Of a stretch of DNA of 64,000 nt, positions 55,482-64,000 are shown piece after piece. Source of the DNA: Curvibacter cyanobacteriorum (GTDB taxonomy: Bacteria; Pseudomonadota; Gammaproteobacteria; Burkholderiales; Burkholderiaceae_C); NCBI RefSeq assembly GCF_028649475.1, contig NZ_JAQSIP010000012.1:1-64000 (forward strand). Direction: 5' to 3'. The position numbers and the translations under genes are program-made. How positions within the stretch are numbered: position 1 is the stretch's first letter; each line of letters opens with the position of its first letter. The notes below the pieces were generated by a model. The model was given only the letters and a program-made list of their open reading frames with translations. It was not told the origin of the DNA and did not search any database.

Positions 55482-56378
55482 TTGTTTGCTTCCATCGACG
55501 CGCTTCAACAGGCCCTGGCGGGGGTCGGCTACCTGGCAGACCGCCGTCTCTCGACCTCGGTCTTCCTGGCCCTGCAACTGCAGCGGCCGCTGCTGCTGGA
55601 AGGGGAGCCCGGGGTCGGCAAGACCGAGCTGGCCAAGGCCTTGTCGGCGGTGCTGCAGCGTGACCTGATCCGCCTGCAGTGCTACGACGGCCTGGAGCAG
55701 CGCGAGGCGCTGTACGAGTGGAACTACGCCGCCCAGCTGCTGCACCTGCGCGCCGCCGAAGGCCGCTCGGGCGCGCTGGCGGGCGAGTTGGAGCGCGAGG
55801 TCTACCAGGACCGCTACCTGATCCGTCGACCGCTGCTGCAGGCCCTGCAGGCGCCGGCGCCGGGGGCTGTGCTGCTGATCGACGAGGTCGACCGTGCCGA
55901 TGAGCCCTTCGAGGCCTTTTTGCTCGAGTACCTGGGCGAGTACCAGGTCAGCATCCCTGAGCTCGGCCCGGTGCGCGCCCAGCACAAACCGGTGACCTTG
56001 CTGACCAGCAACCGCACGCGCGACCTGCACGATGCGGTCAAACGCCGCTGCCTGTACCAGTGGCTCGACTACCCCGAGCGCGAACGCGAACTCGCCATCG
56101 TGCGGGCCCAGGTGCCCCTGGCCAGCCAGGCCCTGGCCGAGCAGGTGGCGGCCTTTGTCGCGCGCCTGCGCAGTGCGCCGTTCGCCAACGCTTTTCAGCG
56201 GGCGCCCGGCATCGCCGAGAGCGTGGAGTGGGCGCGCGCCCTGGTCGCACTGGACACCCTGGTGCTCGACCCCGAGGTGGTGTCCGACACCGCGGGCATC
56301 CTGTTCAAGCAGCGTGAAGACGTGGCCGCCCTGACGCCCGAGCTGGCGGGCACCCTGCTGCAGCCCGAAGCGGGCTGA
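55482..56378 (+). CDS. coxD: MoxR-type AAA+ ATPase CoxD
   Basis: A 298-residue MoxR-family AAA+ ATPase. Walker A GEPGVGKTE (41-49) and Walker B VLLIDEVDRADEPF are present; the sensor/lid region includes SNRTRDLHDAVKRRCLYQWL. In CO dehydrogenase clusters CoxD helps mature the active site by remodelling together with the VWA protein CoxE. The start is TTG at 55482 (MFASIDAL), with GGAG upstream; it is 27 bases after coxM. Confidence 0.9.
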   Translation: MFASIDALQQALAGVGYLADRRLSTSVFLALQLQRPLLLEGEPGVGKTELAKALSAVLQRDLIRLQCYDGLEQREALYEWNYAAQLLHLRAAEGRSGALAGELEREVYQDRYLIRRPLLQALQAPAPGAVLLIDEVDRADEPFEAFLLEYLGEYQVSIPELGPVRAQHKPVTLLTSNRTRDLHDAVKRRCLYQWLDYPERERELAIVRAQVPLASQALAEQVAAFVARLRSAPFANAFQRAPGIAESVEWARALVALDTLVLDPEVVSDTAGILFKQREDVAALTPELAGTLLQPEAG

Positions 56379-56390
56379 GAGGCCGCGCCC

Positions 56391-57581
56391 ATGAGCCTGC
56401 CCCGCCTGGGCGATGCCCGCCACGGCAAACTGCTCGACAACCTGAGCGGCTTCGGCCGCGCCCTGCGCCGCGCGGGCGTGCCGATGGACGCCTCGCGCAT
56501 GGCCCTGGCCGCCGACGCCGCCACACGGGTGGACCTGGGCCAGCGCGAGGACCTGCGCGCCGCCCTGGCCTGCGTGCTGACCAGCCGGGCCGCCGACCGG
56601 GCCTTGTTTGACGAGCTGTTCGACGCTTATTTCCGCGACCCCGACATGGCGCACAAGCTGCTCGCGCAGATGCTGCCCACCGCCCAGGGCCGCGCTGAGG
56701 CCTCGCGCCGACGCCCGCGCGTCAACGAGGCGCTGTCGCCCCCCAAGCCACCGCCGCTGAGCGCGCCACCCAGCGCCGACCAGCCCATCGAGCTCGATGC
56801 GGCCATGACCGCCAGCACGTTGCAGCGCCTCAAGCAGGCTGACTTCAATGCGCTGTCGGGCCGCGAATACCAGTTGGTGGAGCGCTTGGCGCGCGATGTG
56901 GCGCTGCCCCTGCCGCGCTTTGCGAGCCGACGCAGCCGACCCGGGCCCCAGGGGCCGCGCCTGCACTGGCCCGGGGTCATGCAGGGCGCCGCGCGCACCG
57001 GGGGCGAGTTGGTGCAGCTGCCGCGCCTGAGCCGGCGCCTGCAGCCCCTGCCGCTGCTGGTGTTGGTCGATGTGTCGGGCTCCATGGAGCGATACGCCCG
57101 CTTGCTGCTGGCCTTTTTGCACGCGGCCACGCGGCGCTTGCCGCGGCGCGATGTGTTTGCCTTTGGCACCGCCCTGAGCGACCTGACCCCCGCGTTCCGG
57201 CTGGCCGACACCGATGCCATGCTGGCCCAGGCCAGCGACACCCTGCGCGACTTCGCGGGCGGCACCCGCCTGGGCGAATCCCTGGCCCAGCTGCGCCAGC
57301 GCCACGCGCGCCGCCTGGTGGGGCGCCGCACCCTGGTGCTGTTGATCAGCGATGGCCTGGACACTGGCGAGCCCGAGGCGCTGGGGCAGGAACTGGCCTG
57401 GCTGCGCCGCCACTGTGGGCGCCTGCTCTGGCTCAACCCCTTGCTGCGCTTCGAGGGCTACGCACCGCTGGCTCGCGGGGCCGTGCAGCTGCACGCCCAC
57501 GCGCATGGCATGCTGGCCGTGCACAACCTGAGCCGGCTGGAAGACCTTGCCAGCAGTCTGGCTGCTGTGCTGCGCCGCTGA
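56391..57581 (+). CDS. coxE: VWA-domain protein CoxE
   Basis: A 396-residue protein of the CoxE/VWA family. The C-terminal von Willebrand A domain has the metal-ion-dependent adhesion site beginning D227-V-S-G-S, and TLVLLISDGLDTGEP near the second strand. MoxR ATPase and VWA proteins work as pairs; CoxE is placed 12 bases after coxD. Role: maturation of the molybdenum enzyme. Confidence 0.88.
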   Translation: MSLPRLGDARHGKLLDNLSGFGRALRRAGVPMDASRMALAADAATRVDLGQREDLRAALACVLTSRAADRALFDELFDAYFRDPDMAHKLLAQMLPTAQGRAEASRRRPRVNEALSPPKPPPLSAPPSADQPIELDAAMTASTLQRLKQADFNALSGREYQLVERLARDVALPLPRFASRRSRPGPQGPRLHWPGVMQGAARTGGELVQLPRLSRRLQPLPLLVLVDVSGSMERYARLLLAFLHAATRRLPRRDVFAFGTALSDLTPAFRLADTDAMLAQASDTLRDFAGGTRLGESLAQLRQRHARRLVGRRTLVLLISDGLDTGEPEALGQELAWLRRHCGRLLWLNPLLRFEGYAPLARGAVQLHAHAHGMLAVHNLSRLEDLASSLAAVLRR

Positions 57582-57631
57582 CCGATTTTTGATTTTTCCG
57601 TTTCAATCCAGCCCTTCCCGAGGAACCCACC

Positions 57632-58273
57632 ATGGAAATGCAAGGCAGCCGCCTCCTGGCCATCACCCAGCAACAAGCCTGGGACGCGCTCAACGACCCC
57701 GAAGTCCTCAAGCTCTGCATCCCCGGCTGTGACAAGGTCGAGCCCACCGGCGAGCAGCAGTACGCGGTGGGCATGGCCTTGAAAATCGGCCCGGTGTCCG
57801 CCAAATTCAGCGGCAAGATCACGCTCAGCGACATCGTCCCGCCCGAGAGCTACACCATTGCTTTCGACGGCCAGGGCGGAGTGGCCGGCTTTGGCAAGGG
57901 CCAGGCCCAGGTCAAGCTCAGCCCGCAGGCCGGCGGCTGCGAGCTGGCTTATTCGGTGCAGGCGCAGGTGGGCGGGAAGATCGCCCAGTTGGGCCAGCGT
58001 TTGATCGACGGGGCCGCCAAGGGCATGGCCGAAGATTTCTTCAAGCGCTTTGACGACGAGATGCAGCGCCGTTACCCGGCGCCCGAAGCCGCCCCCGACG
58101 TGGTGGCGGCTGAGGCCGAAGCCGCGCCCGCCGAGGGCGCAGCCGCGGCAGGCGCAGCCCCCACGACGGCGGGGGCTGGCGGGGCGGCGCCGTCCGCCGG
58201 CTCGGGGGTGCCCGTGTGGGCGTGGGTGGCGGGCGCGGCCGTGTTGGCCGGCCTGCTGCTGTATTTGAGCTGA
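57632..58273 (+). CDS. coxG: CoxG, membrane-anchored SRPBCC-fold protein
   Basis: A 213-residue SRPBCC (START-like) protein with the CoxG core (DPEVLKLCIPGCDKVEPTGE, GKITLSDIVPPESYTI, FDGQGGVAGFGKGQAQVKLS), a long Ala/Pro-rich linker (about 148-190) and a C-terminal membrane helix (about 191-212). In CO dehydrogenases CoxG links the enzyme to the membrane and has been shown in mycobacteria to bind quinone, so coupling to the quinone pool is the likely job. GAGGAA precedes the ATG. Confidence 0.88.
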   Translation: MEMQGSRLLAITQQQAWDALNDPEVLKLCIPGCDKVEPTGEQQYAVGMALKIGPVSAKFSGKITLSDIVPPESYTIAFDGQGGVAGFGKGQAQVKLSPQAGGCELAYSVQAQVGGKIAQLGQRLIDGAAKGMAEDFFKRFDDEMQRRYPAPEAAPDVVAAEAEAAPAEGAAAAGAAPTTAGAGGAAPSAGSGVPVWAWVAGAAVLAGLLLYLS

Positions 58274-58332
58274 GCGTGCAATGGCGCGCGGGAGGCTGAG
58301 GCCGACCGCGGCGCCTGTGAACGAGGTGAACG

Positions 58333-59430
58333 ATGGAAAACCTGGATGTGGTGGTGCTGCGCAAGCTGCACGAATGGCGTGCGGCGGGGCTGCGCGCCAT
58401 GCTGGTGACGGTGGTGCGCACCTGGGGCTCGTCGCCCCGGCCGGTGGGCTCCATCATGGCGCTCAACGAGCAGGGCTCGGTGGTGGGGTCGGTGTCGGGC
58501 GGCTGCATCGAGGACGACTTGATCGACCGCCACACCCGCGCCTACGCGGGGCCAGCCGGCGAAGCGCGCCATGCCCACAGCCTGCCCAGTGGCCCGCCGT
58601 CCCTGGTCAAGTACGGCATCAGCGCCGACGAAGCGCACCGCTTCGGGCTGCCCTGTGGTGGCACGCTGGAGCTGCTGTTGGAGTTCGACCCGGCCCCGGA
58701 CGCCCTGCAGGCGCTGATCGCCCGGCTGGAGGCCGGTCAGTTGGTGCAGCGCCGCGTGCGACTGGCCGACGGGCAGGTCAGCCTCAGTGTGGCCGAGGCC
58801 CCAACCGAGCTCAGCCTGGACACCGAACACCTCTGCAACACCTTCGGCCCCGAGTACCGCATGCTGCTGATCGGTGCAGGCCAACTGGCCGAGTACCTGG
58901 CCACCATGGCCTTGTTCAGTGGTTTTGCGGTCACCGTGTGCGACCCGCGTGAGGAGTACCGTGGGGCCTGGAGCGTCGCCGGGGCCCGGGTGGTCAGTGA
59001 CATGCCCGATGACGTGGTGCGGGCCTTCAAGCCCGACCGGCGCAGCTGCGTGGTGGCCCTCACGCACGACCCCAAACTCGATGACCTGGCCCTGCTGGAA
59101 GCGCTGGAGAGCGAGGCGTTCTACGTTGGCGGCATTGGTTCGCGGCGCAACAACGAGGCGCGGCGCGCGCGCATGATCGAGCACTTTGACCAGACCGAGG
59201 CCAGCCTGGCGCGCCTGCGCGGTCCGATTGGCATCTACATCGGCAGCAAGACGCCGCCTGAGATCGCGGTCAGCGTGATGGCCGAGATCCTGGCCGTGAA
59301 GAACGGGGTGACGCTGCCGCGCGACATGGCGGTGGCGCAGGCCAAGAACGAGCGCGACTGGCCGCACAACGCGCCCGCCGGACCGGTGTGCGGCGTGCCC
59401 CTGCCGGACCCTTTGGCCGCCCAGGCCTGA
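58333..59430 (+). CDS. coxF: XdhC/CoxI-family maturation factor (CoxF-like)
   Basis: A 365-residue XdhC/CoxI protein: N-terminal XdhC_CoxI domain (VTVVRTWGSSPRPVGSIMAL, VSGGCIEDDLIDRH) and a C-terminal Rossmann domain (LLIGAGQLAEYLATMALF) ending near GIGSRRNNEARR. Such proteins bind molybdenum cofactor and insert it, often after sulfuration, into the hydroxylase. Naming follows the position in coxSLMDEGF-type loci; coxI is the alternative. GAGG precedes the ATG. Last gene of the operon; no convincing terminator seen, only a GC-rich hairpin at about 59450-59480. Confidence 0.85.
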   Translation: MENLDVVVLRKLHEWRAAGLRAMLVTVVRTWGSSPRPVGSIMALNEQGSVVGSVSGGCIEDDLIDRHTRAYAGPAGEARHAHSLPSGPPSLVKYGISADEAHRFGLPCGGTLELLLEFDPAPDALQALIARLEAGQLVQRRVRLADGQVSLSVAEAPTELSLDTEHLCNTFGPEYRMLLIGAGQLAEYLATMALFSGFAVTVCDPREEYRGAWSVAGARVVSDMPDDVVRAFKPDRRSCVVALTHDPKLDDLALLEALESEAFYVGGIGSRRNNEARRARMIEHFDQTEASLARLRGPIGIYIGSKTPPEIAVSVMAEILAVKNGVTLPRDMAVAQAKNERDWPHNAPAGPVCGVPLPDPLAAQA

Positions 59431-59559
59431 GGTGCCCCGCGTTGGGGGCGGTCCGGCCAGGTCCCGCTGGCCAGACCGGTACCGCCCGCCCAGCGCCACC
59501 GCACTGCGGGGTGGTGGCGTGCCCTCCAGCCAGCCGGTGGGCTGGCCCGCCGGTGGCCG

Positions 59560-59793
59560 TCAACCGTAGTTGGCGATCCACTCCAGGCCCTGGGCGTGGG
59601 CCGCGGCAATGGCCGCTTCGGCGCTGGTATAGTCGCCCCGGCGCACGGCGATGTCGCGCGAGCGCGTGGGCCAGACTTGTTTGGTGATCACCAGCAAGGG
59701 CACAAACTCGCCGCTGTCCAGCGCTTTGGCACTGCAGCGCAGTTCGTAGTTCTCGTGCTGGTAAATCGTCGTCGCTTCCGTCATCGCTGCCAT
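59560..59793 (-). CDS. Small conserved-looking hypothetical protein
   Basis: A 77-residue protein (MAAMTEATTIYQHENYELRC ... IANYG) with an alternating beta-strand/helix pattern: polar strand YELRCSAK, hydrophobic strand FVPLLVITK, then a C-terminal amphipathic helix (SAEAAIAAAHAQGLEWIANY). I do not recognise its family; the pattern resembles small DUF proteins widespread in Burkholderiales. GGAG precedes the ATG; a second ATG three codons later is possible. Convergent with coxF. Confidence 0.6.
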   Translation of the reverse strand: MAAMTEATTIYQHENYELRCSAKALDSGEFVPLLVITKQVWPTRSRDIAVRRGDYTSAEAAIAAAHAQGLEWIANYG

Positions 59794-59920
59794 CCTGCTC
59801 CGAAAGAAGCCAGTATGCACCTCGCGCGTGTCGGTGTTGACTGCGCGTGCTGAAATCGGCGGCCCTGGCCTGGGTTTGTGCCAAAAGTTGCGGTTTCTGT
59901 CCGCTTTTTGGTGCGCTGTT

Positions 59921-61939
59921 TCAAGGCAGCTGGAAACCCTCGATGGCCTCACTGAGTTCGCGTGACATCGCTTCCAGCTGGTGTGCCGCCGAGGAGGTCT
60001 TCTCCACCAGGGCCGCGTTCTGCTGGGTGTCGCGGTCCAGGTCCTGCACCGCGTGCCCCACTTGCTCGACGCCGTTGGCCTGCTCACGCGCGGCCTGGGC
60101 AATGTCATGCAGCAACTGGTTGATCTGCTGGGCCTGCTGCACCAGTTGCTGCATGGTGTGGCCCGCGCCTTGCACCACCTGGGTGCCCGCGTCGATGCGT
60201 TCGTTGCTGCCGGTGATCAGGCCCTTGATCTCGCGGGCGGCGTCGGCGCTGCGCTTGGCCAGTTGCCGGACCTCGCCCGCGACCACGGCAAAGCCGCGGC
60301 CGGACTCGCCGGCCCGGGCGGCTTCGACCGCCGCGTTCAGCGCCAGGATGTTGGTCTGGAAGGCGATGCCGTCGATCACGCCAATGATGTCGCTGATGCG
60401 CAGCGAGGCCGCGTGGATCTCGCCCATGGTGTGGCTGACGTCGTTCACGGTCTCGCCGCCGCGGGTCGCCAATTGCGCGTTGTGGCCCGACTGCTGTGCG
60501 GCCGCCTGGGCCTGGGCCGCCGAGTGGGCCACGGTGGCGCCAATTTGCTCCATCGCGGCGGCCTGTTCTTCCAGCGAGGCTGCCGACGCATGGGTGCGTT
60601 CGGCCAGGGCGTCGCTGGCGGCGGCGATCTCGTGGGCCGCGTGGTTCAGGGCCTGCGAGGAATGGGCCACGCTGCGGATCAGCGCCACCAGTGATTCATA
60701 GGCCTGGCGCAGGTCGGTGATGACGCGCGCGGGTTCGTCCCGGCCCCAGGGCTGGGAGGGGCCACGGCGCAGGTTGCCGGTGGCCATCTCGCGCAGGTGC
60801 TCGCTGATCAGTTGCAGGCCCCCACGGGTGACCAGGAAAAAGGTGTAGAAAAAGTACGCGGCCAGCAGCAGGCCCACGGCCAGGATCACGGCGGTTTGCA
60901 CCATGTCGGCGCGGGTGTTGGCCACGCGTTGGGCCAGCAGGGCGTCCAGGGCCTTGTTCAGGCGCTCGGCCAGCGCGTACTGGGCTTGCACGGCCTGCTG
61001 ACTGGCCACGACGTAGGCGCTCTGGCGCGCGGCGCTGGCGTCGCTGCTGTGCAGCACGCCCTGGCGGGTTTGCTTCAGGAACGCTTCGCTGTCGCGCAGC
61101 ACGGCCTCGGCGTCCAGGCGGGCGCGCAGGGCCGGGTTCTGGGACTGGGCCTTGGCCAGGCCATCGCGCAGGTTGCGCCACTGGTATTCGGCCAGCGGCA
61201 ACACATCGGCCACGGCGTGCAAGAGCTCGCTGTTGTTCTGGCCCGCCTCGGCCTGGCGCAGCGCGGTCACCCCCAGGCTGCGCAGCCGCGACACCCCCTC
61301 ATTGAGGTCGGGCAAGCGGAAGTACACCGCGTCCATCAGGTAGTACGAGTCCAGGTCCGGGTCCAGCGTCAGGTTGGAGCTGTCGGTCACCTGGCCCAGC
61401 AAGGCATTGATGGCGTCGATGTGCGCCGTGTGGGCCTGAAACAACTCGGCGGCGCCACGCACCGTGCTGGTGGCCTGCCACCGGGTCTGCACCTGGGCGA
61501 AGGCTTCTTGCACCCCCAGTTCGGCCCCCACGGCGCGGTGGACTTGCTCGAGCGCCCCCTGGGCGGCTTTCAACTGGCGTTGCAGGTCGTCCTGCCCGGT
61601 GGCCGGCTGGCCGGTGAGCGCGGCACCCGCGCTGTCGCGGCGCAGTTGTTGGGCCAGGGCCAACAGCGGGAACAGGGTCTGGTTGTAGCGCACGCCCAGG
61701 CGCTCGCGCTCGGCAAAGCGCACCACCTCGCTCTTGGCGCTGTAGAAGCTCCAGGTCAACCAGACCAAGGGGATCAGGAACATCGCGCAGATCAGGCTGG
61801 CTTTGGCGCTGAAAGCCAGCTTGCGCATCAGTTTCACCCCGGGGGCCCAGATCCCGTGGGGGTAGAAAACACTGTCGATGGGGGCGGGGCGGCGGAGCGG
61901 GGTCGCAGGCGCGGGCAGGGACAAGGGCGGTGTGGACAT
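59921..61939 (-). CDS. Methyl-accepting chemotaxis protein
   Basis: A 672-residue chemoreceptor, paralogous to the MCP at 29825: the N-terminal cytoplasmic motif VFYPHGIWAPGVKLMRKL precedes TM1 (about 50-68), then a large periplasmic sensor with LTLDPDLDSYYLMDAVYF, TM2 (about 350-375), HAMP-like EHLREMATGNLRRGPSQPWG and the signalling tip [20 protein letters not shown]. Ends without a CheR pentapeptide. The start ATG has no obvious Shine-Dalgarno; a downstream ATG before TM1 cannot be excluded. Confidence 0.88.
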   Translation of the reverse strand: MSTPPLSLPAPATPLRRPAPIDSVFYPHGIWAPGVKLMRKLAFSAKASLICAMFLIPLVWLTWSFYSAKSEVVRFAERERLGVRYNQTLFPLLALAQQLRRDSAGAALTGQPATGQDDLQRQLKAAQGALEQVHRAVGAELGVQEAFAQVQTRWQATSTVRGAAELFQAHTAHIDAINALLGQVTDSSNLTLDPDLDSYYLMDAVYFRLPDLNEGVSRLRSLGVTALRQAEAGQNNSELLHAVADVLPLAEYQWRNLRDGLAKAQSQNPALRARLDAEAVLRDSEAFLKQTRQGVLHSSDASAARQSAYVVASQQAVQAQYALAERLNKALDALLAQRVANTRADMVQTAVILAVGLLLAAYFFYTFFLVTRGGLQLISEHLREMATGNLRRGPSQPWGRDEPARVITDLRQAYESLVALIRSVAHSSQALNHAAHEIAAASDALAERTHASAASLEEQAAAMEQIGATVAHSAAQAQAAAQQSGHNAQLATRGGETVNDVSHTMGEIHAASLRISDIIGVIDGIAFQTNILALNAAVEAARAGESGRGFAVVAGEVRQLAKRSADAAREIKGLITGSNERIDAGTQVVQGAGHTMQQLVQQAQQINQLLHDIAQAAREQANGVEQVGHAVQDLDRDTQQNAALVEKTSSAAHQLEAMSRELSEAIEGFQLP

Positions 61940-62081
61940 GCGTGCGGGGTGGGGGGCTGATCAGGAACGCCATGCACAGCAATAACCACACCACATTTCG
62001 GCTTTTACCGGGCCAGGCGAGGCTGAATAAGTGATTATTTTCTCTGATGAAGTCGGCTTCTATCAGATGCCCGGGCGCGCT

Positions 62082-62975
62082 TCACATCGCCTTGAACAGG
62101 TGGGCGTAGAGCCGGCTCACCGCCAGTGCCTCCGGGCGCCCTTGCAGGTTCAGGCGCAGTTTGCCGGCTTCGTCGCGCTGCACCGTGTGGATGGCGCTGG
62201 CCCGCACCAGGGTGCCGCGGTGGATCTGCCAGAACGTCTGCGGATCGAGTTGGGCGATCAGTTCTTTCAAGGGGGTGCGGATCAGGTATTCCTGCTCGGC
62301 GGTCAGCACGCGCACGTATTTGTCGGCGGCTTCGAAGTACAGCACCTCCTCGACCGGCACCAGGCGAATGGTTTGCCCCTGGGCGCCACTGAGGCTGGCC
62401 TGGATGATCTTCAACGGGGCCGCGGCCGGGGCTGGCGCCCCGGGGCGGGGCAGGGCGCTGTCCAGTCCCTGCTGGCCGAGCAGGGCGCGCAATTGGTTCA
62501 GCGCCGGCTCCAGCAGGGCGGCTTCGGCTGCCCCGGTGGTCGGGGCGCTGGGCTGGCGCTGTGCCAGCAGGGCCTGCAGGCGCTGCACCGTTTTGAGCAG
62601 GCGTGGCCGTTGCACGGGTTTGAGCACGTAGTCCACCGCCTGCGCTTCAAAGGCCTGCACGGCGTACTGGTCGTAGGCGGTGACAAACACCAGGGCTGGG
62701 AAAGGGCGGTTGCCGTCCCCGATCGGCCATTGCTCCGCCAATTCGGCGGCGGCTTCAATGCCGGTCTGACCTGGCATGCGGATGTCCAGGAACACCACGT
62801 CCGGTTGCAGGCGCAGGGCCTCACGCACGGCGCTCAAGCCATCGCCCACCGGTGGGTGCACGGTCAGTTCGGGCCAGGTGTGGCGCAGCTCGGCCTGCAA
62901 GGCCAGGGCCAGCAGGGGTTCGTCTTCGGCGATCAGGGCGGTCGGGCCGGTCGGCCGGTTCAAGGGGTCAGACAT
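62082..62975 (-). CDS. AlgR-like LytTR response regulator
   Basis: A 297-residue response regulator: receiver with Asp17/Glu18, phosphorylation site Asp64 (VVFLDIRMPG), Thr of VTAYDQYAV and Lys of VDYVLKPVQ; then a proline/alanine-rich linker and a LytTR DNA-binding domain (about 190-297; VLYFEAADKYVRVL, FWQIHRGTLVRASAIHTVQR). It forms a two-component system with the kinase whose stop overlaps its start by 8 bases. It belongs to the AlgR branch that controls alginate, twitching or biofilm genes elsewhere; targets here are unknown. Confidence 0.9.
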   Translation of the reverse strand: MSDPLNRPTGPTALIAEDEPLLALALQAELRHTWPELTVHPPVGDGLSAVREALRLQPDVVFLDIRMPGQTGIEAAAELAEQWPIGDGNRPFPALVFVTAYDQYAVQAFEAQAVDYVLKPVQRPRLLKTVQRLQALLAQRQPSAPTTGAAEAALLEPALNQLRALLGQQGLDSALPRPGAPAPAAAPLKIIQASLSGAQGQTIRLVPVEEVLYFEAADKYVRVLTAEQEYLIRTPLKELIAQLDPQTFWQIHRGTLVRASAIHTVQRDEAGKLRLNLQGRPEALAVSRLYAHLFKAM

Positions 62976-64000
62976 GGGGCGGTGAATCAGGAGAAGAAAA
63001 GGCGGGTTCGCTCAGGCGCTGGTAGCGAAAGCGCAGCTGCACCGTGGTGCCTGGCCCGGGTTCGGCGGGGCCGATGCTGAGCCGGGCTTCGGGGCCGTAC
63101 AGGGTGCGCAGGCGCTCGCGCACCTGGGTCAGCCCAAAACCGCGTCCCGGGTCCGGCCGGGCCGTGTCCGGGGACGCAGGGCGGAGGCCGACCCCGCTGT
63201 CCTGCACGGTGATTCGCAGTTGGGGGGCGTGGTCCGGGGCGCTGGGGTCGAGTTCGGCGCGCAGGGTGATCTGCCCGCCTTCGACCTTGGGCTCCAGCCC
63301 ATGGCGGATGCTGTTTTCGACCAGGGCCTGCAGCAGCAGCGGTGGCACCGCGGCCTGGCGCAGGTCCTCGGGCAAGTCCAGCTGGTAGCGCAGGCGCGGG
63401 CCCATGCGCACGGCCATCAGCTCGAGGTAGTCGCGCAGGCGGTCAAATTCGGCTTGCAGGCTGTGCTCGGTGACGCGCGAGGCGCTCAGCGTGGCCCGCA
63501 GGTAAGCGATCAGGTGGTCCAGCATGTGCTGGGCGCGTTCGGGGTCGATGCCCACCAACACCCGCAGATTGGCCAGGGTGTTGAACAGCATGTGGGGCTC
63601 CAACTGGGTCAGCAGCAGGCGCAACTGGGCTTCGGTGGCCTGGTTGCGGGCCTCTTCCATGTGGCGCTGCAGCACCTGGCCCTTGCCCATCAAATAGAAG
63701 TAGCCGCTGATCACCATGCCCGCCACCAGCGTGATGGCCAGCGAGGCCTGCAACTGGCGTGCGCTTTGCCCTTCCCACGAGGACCAGCCAAACCAGGCGT
63801 CAGCCAGGGCGGTGCCCGTCAGGTACCCGAGCACGATGCCGCTCGCCACCAAGGCGGGGCCGCGCCAGCCGCGCGGCCATTGGGTTTTGGGGTCCACCCC
63901 CACGACAAAGCGGCCCAGGTCGATCAGTGCCCAGTTGCAGCTGCCGATGCACAGTGAGTACACCAGGGACACCATGTACGGTTTGTGCGGTGCAAACAAG
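62968..64000 (-). CDS. AlgZ/LytS-like sensor histidine kinase, 5' end cut
   Basis: About 343 residues of a LytS/AlgZ-type kinase; the start lies beyond the window or at an ATG at about 63975. Several membrane helices come first (LVYSLCIGSCNWALIDLG, ALVASGIVLGYLTGTALA, ITLVAGMVISGYFYL), then the H-box QLEPHMLFNTLANL with the phospho-acceptor His, an N-box VENSIRHGLEP and G-box DSGVGLR. The downstream end TTVQLRFRYQRL is intact. It overlaps the LytTR regulator by 8 bases; it also gives the intact reference against which the small degenerate kinase at 8880-9431 stands out. Confidence 0.9.
   Translation of the reverse strand, partial: LFAPHKPYMVSLVYSLCIGSCNWALIDLGRFVVGVDPKTQWPRGWRGPALVASGIVLGYLTGTALADAWFGWSSWEGQSARQLQASLAITLVAGMVISGYFYLMGKGQVLQRHMEEARNQATEAQLRLLLTQLEPHMLFNTLANLRVLVGIDPERAQHMLDHLIAYLRATLSASRVTEHSLQAEFDRLRDYLELMAVRMGPRLRYQLDLPEDLRQAAVPPLLLQALVENSIRHGLEPKVEGGQITLRAELDPSAPDHAPQLRITVQDSGVGLRPASPDTARPDPGRGFGLTQVRERLRTLYGPEARLSIGPAEPGPGTTVQLRFRYQRLSEPAFSSPDSPPHV

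Overview
The window is high-GC DNA (with a few AT-richer intergenic stretches) whose gene content fits a motile, heterotrophic betaproteobacterium of the order Burkholderiales, probably near the Comamonadaceae. The pointers are the FlhD master flagellar regulator, a complete-looking MSHA-type IV pilus locus, several methyl-accepting chemotaxis proteins, ispA-dxs, TRAP transporters, a ModE/ModBC molybdate module and a form II carbon-monoxide-dehydrogenase-type (cox) operon. No rRNA, tRNA, CRISPR array, insertion sequence or prophage was seen. The assignment is inference from gene content; no database search was run.

Layout. 1-5.8 kb (all minus strand): the start of flhD, a mercaptopyruvate sulfurtransferase (sseA), a leucine-rich-repeat surface protein with an IPTL-CTERM-like anchor, an EamA transporter and a Rieske oxygenase. 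6.7-10.2 kb: a PAS-PAS-GGDEF-EAL c-di-GMP enzyme, a small degenerate LytS-like kinase, and a convergent LytTR response regulator. 10.6-29.6 kb (plus strand): one tightly overlapping MSHA operon, mshI, a pilN-like gene, mshJ, K, L, N, E, G, a major pilin, mshC, D, O, P and a 2399-residue MshQ with carbohydrate-binding-like, beta-helix, LamG and DUF6701 modules. 29.8-36.8 kb: two MCPs, a hybrid histidine kinase with a small partner protein, and a periplasmic Cache protein. 37.2-44.4 kb: isoprenoid precursor genes ispA and dxs, then a TRAP transporter whose binding protein (dctP) converges on its membrane subunits (dctQM). 44.6-47.2 kb: a putative Na+/H+ antiporter and an EgtB/SenA-like protein that has lost its metal ligands. 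47.2-50.2 kb: modC, modB and divergent modE with a candidate ModE operator. 50.3-59.4 kb: an AcoR-like regulator divergent from coxSLM-D-E-G-F. 59.6-64 kb: a small protein, a third MCP, and an AlgZ/AlgR (LytS/LytTR) two-component pair cut by the window edge.

How it works together. Two themes dominate. The first is surface sensing and attachment: flagellar control, chemotaxis receptors, c-di-GMP turnover and an MSHA pilus whose assembly ATPase carries an N-terminal MshEN (c-di-GMP-binding type) domain sit in one region. The second is a molybdenum hydroxylase: coxSLM encode the enzyme, coxD/E/G/F its maturation and membrane or quinone coupling, and the adjacent modBC/modE supply and sense molybdate. 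The CoxL loop is AYRGAGR (form II), so CO may not be the true substrate.

The most unusual items are the degenerate LytS-like kinase, the very large multi-module MshQ, long poly-G tracts in the msh operon (one inside the mshC ribosome-binding region), the metal-ligand-less EgtB-like protein, the IPTL-like anchor followed by a long tail in the LRR protein, and repeat structures upstream of flhD and modE.
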